A stretch of 64,000 nucleotides of DNA, taken from positions 2,418,001 through 2,482,000 of the forward strand of contig CP079699.1 in the NCBI GenBank assembly GCA_021383565.1. Direction: 5' to 3'. How positions within the stretch are numbered: the stretch's first letter is position 1; every line of letters starts with the position of its first letter. Below the pieces are notes generated by a model that did not search any database, was not told the DNA's origin, and saw nothing but the letters and a program-made list of their open reading frames with translations. The translations under genes were made by a program, and so were the position numbers. The DNA is from Levilactobacillus brevis (lineage in GTDB: Bacteria; Bacillota; Bacilli; Lactobacillales; Lactobacillaceae). Positions 60,247-64,000 of the stretch are shown in pieces.

Positions 60247-60291
60247 TTTCCCCGCCAACACGGCCCAAACGGCTGAGTGGCGGGGATTTTC
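60247..60291 (+). terminator. Terminator of surface-protein gene 1
   Basis: CCCCGCCA / TGGCGGGG stem, then ATTTTCTTTG. Confidence 0.8.
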
Positions 60292-60420
60292 TTTGCTTTG
60301 GCTGAGACCAGTTATTAGGAGACGCATTGGTAACGATAAGTAGACGTATAGGCAAATTTCACGCTGAACATAAATTGTTTTATTTTTTAAGCATTTTTCC
60401 TCCGGACCAATTTTTTTCGA

Positions 60421-60465
60421 TATACTCTGGTCATTGATAACGGTAGTCGACTGCGACTAGACCGT
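60421..60465 (+). promoter_or_regulatory. Promoter and 5' hairpin of surface-protein gene 2
   Basis: TATACT at 60421-60426 is the probable -10. Shortly after, ACGGTAGTCG (60440-60449) pairs with CGACTAGACCGT (60454-60465) with a two-base bulge. The mRNA would begin close to this hairpin. Confidence 0.45.
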
Positions 60466-60518
60466 TTGGTGTGTCGGGGCCGGTCTGGCCAGTCATGAGA
60501 GATTAGGGGAGTGCAACG

Positions 60519-63158
60519 ATGAATAAATCGATGGAAAATAAGACGCATTATAAAATGTATAAAAGTGGTAAAAGCTGGGTTATTGCCGGGGTTGTTAGCG
60601 GCTGCTTAGCGCTGACGTTTGGCGGTGGGGTTACCGCGCAGGCCAGTGATCAAGGGGAGGTCGCGACCAGTGAGACGGCGACCACCACGCCAGCGACCGA
60701 TTCGACGGTAACACTGACGACACCAGCCACGACCGATGAAGCGGCGACGAGTATGGCACCAGCGGAGACACCAGTGAGTGCTGGGCCGACAGAAACGATA
60801 GCGGCTGATGAAAGTGCAGCGGCCGTGACGGAAACACCAGCATCCGTTGATACGTCGGCGACCGCTGACGACGCCACCGTCGTGCCCACTGACGATGTGA
60901 CGACGCCAGCAGCACCGGTCGTTCCGGAAGCGCCAGTGGTGACGACGCCGGTCGCCGATCAAACAGCTGATACCACCGGGGCGACCAGTCCAGCTGGGGA
61001 ACAGCCAGTCGGGGAAGCTGAAGCACCAGTGACGGACGCAACCGATACGGCGACCACGAAGCCGGCATTTGACGAGACTGAAGTGGTGACGGAAACCCCA
61101 GATACACCAGTGGTTCCAGAAACACCAGCCGTGACGACGCCAGCAGCACCGATAGTCTCGGAAACGGCAACAACCCCAGAGACGCCAGAAGTTTCGGCAA
61201 CACCAGAAGCCCCGACGACTTCGGCGACTACGGTTGCCACAACACGGCCGGTTGATGACCAAGTCATTCCCGTGCAATCCGACGTGACGCATGCGCTGGG
61301 GGCTAGTCATACGGAAGTGGCCGTGCCAGCTGTTCAGGCTGAAATGACGAAGCCAGCAACAATGAAGGTGACGCACGCCCCTACGGCAAGCACGATTGAC
61401 GACTGGATGCCGAACAAGCGCCTACAACAAGCCGTTTTACTTCACTTACAACGCCTCACCGGGGTCGATAAGAAGTGGAATAGCGTGGCTGACATTACCC
61501 AAGAGGACCTCCAACTGCTCAAAAAGCTGATGGTACTGGGCAATGATGGCTTCGATACCTATATCGATGGGCACACGGCCTTCTCATTGGAGGGCCTCCA
61601 GTACGCGACGAATCTGGAAACAATTATGATGGAAGCCTCGCTGAACCATAAGCCGGGCGCATTTTATGGAGATATTGTGGATGTATCGCCGTTGGCTAAC
61701 CTCCAACATTTGACGACGGTCCACCTCCAACACAACCGGATTGAAGACGTGACGCCACTGGCTAACTTGCAAAATGTTACCACCATGGCGCTGGCGTACA
61801 ACCACATCCGTGATTTCTCACCACTGAAGGGTAAGCCCTATAAAGACTTTACGTATACGGGCCAATTTATCATGCTGGATCCCCTGATGGTCAACGATGA
61901 TGACCGGAAAGGCCACTTGCAAATCCAATGCGTGACGATCACGGGAGAAGTGGTGACGTTAACGACGGGGATGGCGATCGCTGAGCCGATGTTCTATACC
62001 ACTGAAGCGGGGCATACGTACCATATTTACTATACGGGCGGGAACCCGAAGCCGGATGGTCAAGGTGGGGTTTACTTTACCAACATTCAAGACCAGAAGC
62101 CGGGGGCAACGAGTTTCCCAGGTGCACCGAACGTGGATGTTTTACAGGATTACTACTACCTGACCGGGTCGTATAAGCCGAGTGCCGGCGTGGTGGACTT
62201 CGCCGTGGTTCAGCCTTACGTGATCTCTCACGCGGCGAACAGCGTGACGGTCCATTACAATGATCTGGATGGTAATGCGATTGCGGATGATGTGGTCCTA
62301 GCGCCGGGCATGGTCGGTGAACACTACACGACGACGGCGCCTGAGATTCCGGGCTACACGTTGATGGTGACACCAGAAAATGCCAACGGAACGTACGGTG
62401 ATGCGGCCATTGACGTGACTTACGTTTACACCCAGTCAGAATCCGACAGTGGTGACAGCGATGGGAACGGGGAAAATCCAGATGGTGGTGGCAACACGGA
62501 AAATCCTGGCGGCGGTCACCCAGGTGAGACCCCAGATGGTGGCGGCAACACGGAAAATCCTGGCGGCGGTCACCCAGGTGAAAATCCAGATGGCGGCGGC
62601 AATACGGAAAATCCTGGCGGCGGTCACCCAGGTGAGACCCCAGATGGTGGCGGCAACACGGAAAATCCTGACGATGGTCATCCGGGTGAAACGCCAGGTG
62701 GTAGTGGAGAACAGCCAGGAACCGGTAACCCAGATGGCAACGGCTCTGAAGGTGACGGCGCTAATCCAGGAACGCCGGGAGGTAACCAGCCTGGCACGCA
62801 ACCGGGTACGAGCCAACCGGAAGCTCCGGTGGAAGATGATGAATCGACCGAAACGGGGACTGAAGGCGATACGGCTGCGTCTGAAACTGGTACGACAGGT
62901 TCAGGTAGTACGGGTGCGGCAACGACAACGACTCAGGCAACTGGTGGACATCCCGTTCAGTTGACGATGAACCACGAGGCGGCAACGGCTGCTTCCGAGT
63001 CAACAGATGGTGATCAACCAGTCAAGGTCTTGGCCAGTGGTCTGGCACCGGCTGCATTACCGCAAACCGACGAACAGATGACCTCACCGGCATTAGGCTT
63101 GGCACTGTTAGCTGGATTATTCGGACTCTTTGGCTTTAAGTTGAAACGTAAACGGTAA
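60519..63158 (+). CDS. LPXTG-anchored surface protein with KxYKxGKxW signal, LRR, MucBP and Gly-rich repeats
   Basis: An 879-residue adhesin-like protein. A KxYKxGKxW-type signal (KMYKSGKSWVIAGVVSG) is followed by a long Thr/Pro/Ala-rich stalk (about 40-290). Then come the DDWMPNKRLQQAV domain, LRRs (FSLEGLQYATNLETI, LANLQHLTTVHLQHNRIEDV), one MucBP repeat (about 570-640), four copies of an 18-residue Gly/Asn/Pro unit (about 654-725), a second linker and LPQTDE with anchor KLKRKR. ATG is preceded by GGGGAGTGC, which a C-rich sRNA at 10 kb could cover. It is the middle of three family genes. Confidence 0.93.
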   Translation: MNKSMENKTHYKMYKSGKSWVIAGVVSGCLALTFGGGVTAQASDQGEVATSETATTTPATDSTVTLTTPATTDEAATSMAPAETPVSAGPTETIAADESAAAVTETPASVDTSATADDATVVPTDDVTTPAAPVVPEAPVVTTPVADQTADTTGATSPAGEQPVGEAEAPVTDATDTATTKPAFDETEVVTETPDTPVVPETPAVTTPAAPIVSETATTPETPEVSATPEAPTTSATTVATTRPVDDQVIPVQSDVTHALGASHTEVAVPAVQAEMTKPATMKVTHAPTASTIDDWMPNKRLQQAVLLHLQRLTGVDKKWNSVADITQEDLQLLKKLMVLGNDGFDTYIDGHTAFSLEGLQYATNLETIMMEASLNHKPGAFYGDIVDVSPLANLQHLTTVHLQHNRIEDVTPLANLQNVTTMALAYNHIRDFSPLKGKPYKDFTYTGQFIMLDPLMVNDDDRKGHLQIQCVTITGEVVTLTTGMAIAEPMFYTTEAGHTYHIYYTGGNPKPDGQGGVYFTNIQDQKPGATSFPGAPNVDVLQDYYYLTGSYKPSAGVVDFAVVQPYVISHAANSVTVHYNDLDGNAIADDVVLAPGMVGEHYTTTAPEIPGYTLMVTPENANGTYGDAAIDVTYVYTQSESDSGDSDGNGENPDGGGNTENPGGGHPGETPDGGGNTENPGGGHPGENPDGGGNTENPGGGHPGETPDGGGNTENPDDGHPGETPGGSGEQPGTGNPDGNGSEGDGANPGTPGGNQPGTQPGTSQPEAPVEDDESTETGTEGDTAASETGTTGSGSTGAATTTTQATGGHPVQLTMNHEAATAASESTDGDQPVKVLASGLAPAALPQTDEQMTSPALGLALLAGLFGLFGFKLKRKR
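62478..62693 (+). repeat. Tandem 54-bp repeats inside surface-protein gene 2
   Basis: Four in-frame copies of an 18-residue unit, PDGGGNTENPGGGHPGET. Copies 1-3 are nearly identical; copy 4 has DDG for GGG. Such repeats can gain or lose units by slippage. Confidence 0.9.
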
Positions 63159-63170
63159 TTGATACTTTGA

Positions 63171-63206
63171 AATCGCCTCTCCGGGAAACTGGAGGGGCGA
63201 TTTTTG
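63171..63206 (+). terminator. Terminator of surface-protein gene 2
   Basis: AATCGCC / GGCGATT stem with loop, T5. Confidence 0.8.
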
Positions 63207-63319
63207 TTTAGAAATCAGACAGCTAATAAAAATAATAAGATATAGAATTGAGCAAAATCAGATTTTAAACAATTAATATCGCTTTTTGACTTTTCGCCTA
63301 ATCAGTAAAGTCTTTTGCT

Positions 63320-63347
63320 TATACTGAATTTAGGTGGTTAACCACCT
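63320..63347 (+). promoter_or_regulatory. Promoter and 5' palindrome of surface-protein gene 3
   Basis: TATACT (63320-63325) is followed at 63332 by the perfect 16-base palindrome AGGTGGTTAACCACCT. The mRNA would start at or near it, so it could act as a 5' hairpin or an operator. Confidence 0.5.
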
Positions 63348-63389
63348 TGGATCATTTCCGAAAACAACGATAACTTGGGGAGTTTGGAT

Positions 63390-64000
63390 ATGTCAAAGAA
63401 AATGAGACACCATGTTCAGTATAAGAATGGTAAGAAATGGGTAATTGCCGGTGCCGTAGGGGGCTGTTTGGCGTTGACCTTCGATGGTTCGACGGCTCAG
63501 GCCAGTGATGATGGGGAAGCACGAGTGAAAACGGCGGTTGTGGCGAATTCATCAGTCACACCAACTAACACTGTGTCGTTATCCGGGCAATCTGATGGTG
63601 GGACTGACGATGCCAAGGTACCCGTTGAAGTGCCGCCCACAGTGGCTGAACCAGTCGACCTCACTATTCAGAATGCGGAAAAGCCAGTAGTGCCACAGTC
63701 AAATGAGCCGGTATCAACAGATACTTCGTCCCAGACCTCGGGGACGTTTTCTTCGGAGTCAGCTGAGCGACCAACCGTGGATTCGGAGTCTACAGCATCT
63801 GCCGAAGGCGTGACGGAGCAGCCTATTCGGCCAGATCACGCTAAAGAGACTACCACAATGGGCGCCAGCCATGCAGTTCCCGCCGTGGCCTTGGTCCAAA
63901 CCGAAGTGACTAAACCGATGACGGTGGCTGTCGCAACCGCACCGGTTATCTCGGATATTGACCAGTGGATGCCGAATAAACGGTTGCAGGAGGTGATGTT
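63390..64000 (+). CDS. Surface protein of the same LPXTG family, 5' part only
   Basis: The first 203 codons of a third paralogue. The KxYKxGKxW-type signal reads QYKNGKKWVIAGAVGGCLALTF, ending in AQASDD. A Thr/Ser/Pro/Glu-rich stalk follows, and the frame leaves the window in DQWMPNKRLQEVM, the same domain opening as in the two genes before. The LRR, MucBP and anchor are expected downstream. ATG 63390 follows GGGGAG. No stop or frameshift is seen to the window end. Confidence 0.9.
   Translation, partial: MSKKMRHHVQYKNGKKWVIAGAVGGCLALTFDGSTAQASDDGEARVKTAVVANSSVTPTNTVSLSGQSDGGTDDAKVPVEVPPTVAEPVDLTIQNAEKPVVPQSNEPVSTDTSSQTSGTFSSESAERPTVDSESTASAEGVTEQPIRPDHAKETTTMGASHAVPAVALVQTEVTKPMTVAVATAPVISDIDQWMPNKRLQEVM

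Noticed and set aside
60606-61376. Long minus-strand ORFs opposite the surface-protein stalk
   Set aside because: They result from the Thr/Pro/Ala-rich repeat composition of the coding strand and have a low-complexity translation.

Overview
This 64 kb window looks like chromosome of a Lactobacillaceae species, most probably Levilactobacillus (the L. brevis group). The reasons are a base composition close to 50% GC, AGGAGG-type ribosome sites with frequent GTG and TTG starts, KxYKxGKxW-type signal peptides with LPQTDE sorting signals, a maltose phosphorylase operon, and an (R)-specific alcohol dehydrogenase that reads almost like the known L. brevis/L. kefir enzyme. The species assignment is inference. 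I see no rRNA, tRNA, CRISPR array, prophage or insertion sequence.

Layout. 1-7.3 kb: redox and repair genes (NAD(P)-binding protein, type II NADH dehydrogenase, ogt, a TetR regulator, aldehyde dehydrogenase, an SDR) and two tandem GNAT acetyltransferases. 7.3-16.4 kb: mntH, a DegV protein, a DedA protein flanked by two leftward small-RNA loci, a flavin NADH oxidase, a trxA plus CsoR/CstR-type repressor operon with a clear operator, a crcB pair and a DUF1129 protein. 16.5-24.7 kb: LCP protein, luxS, two tandem secreted proteins of one family, a frameshifted serine hydrolase, a DnaQ-like/HTH fusion and a GPH sugar symporter with two cre sites. 25-34.5 kb: a lone PTS EIIC with a frameshifted secreted hydrolase, a LysR regulator, TSUP/DUF1634 transporter genes, (R)-ADH, MFS exporter plus small alarmone synthetase, and a CPA2 antiporter behind an attenuator-like leader. 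34.7-40 kb: a large YfhO-type membrane protein and a two-component system. 40-46 kb: a dispersed-repeat region, then malR-malT-mapA for maltose uptake and phosphorolysis. 46-52 kb: a zinc-independent S14 paralogue with a Zur-like box, a secreted DUF5776-type protein, galM, a hydrolase and a Cof phosphatase. 52-64 kb: MarR regulator, a secreted beta-helix protein, a structured-RNA candidate, a cysteine-less Spx paralogue behind a CIRCE element, an NlpC/P60 hydrolase, an aquaglyceroporin, and three LPXTG adhesin-like genes of one family (the last cut by the window end).

Themes. Redox control recurs (ndh, nox, trxA/CstR-like, ADH with a Rex-like site, Spx paralogue). Sugar genes carry cre sites for CcpA. 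Cell-envelope genes are many. The most unusual signals are (1) two small-RNA loci of the same architecture with a C-rich hairpin loop able to pair with G-rich leaders and ribosome sites, (2) the CIRCE-controlled Spx paralogue that has lost its redox cysteines, (3) an undescribed-looking intergenic repeat family, and (4) several structured 5' leaders. Two genes have single-base frameshifts, which may be real or assembly errors.
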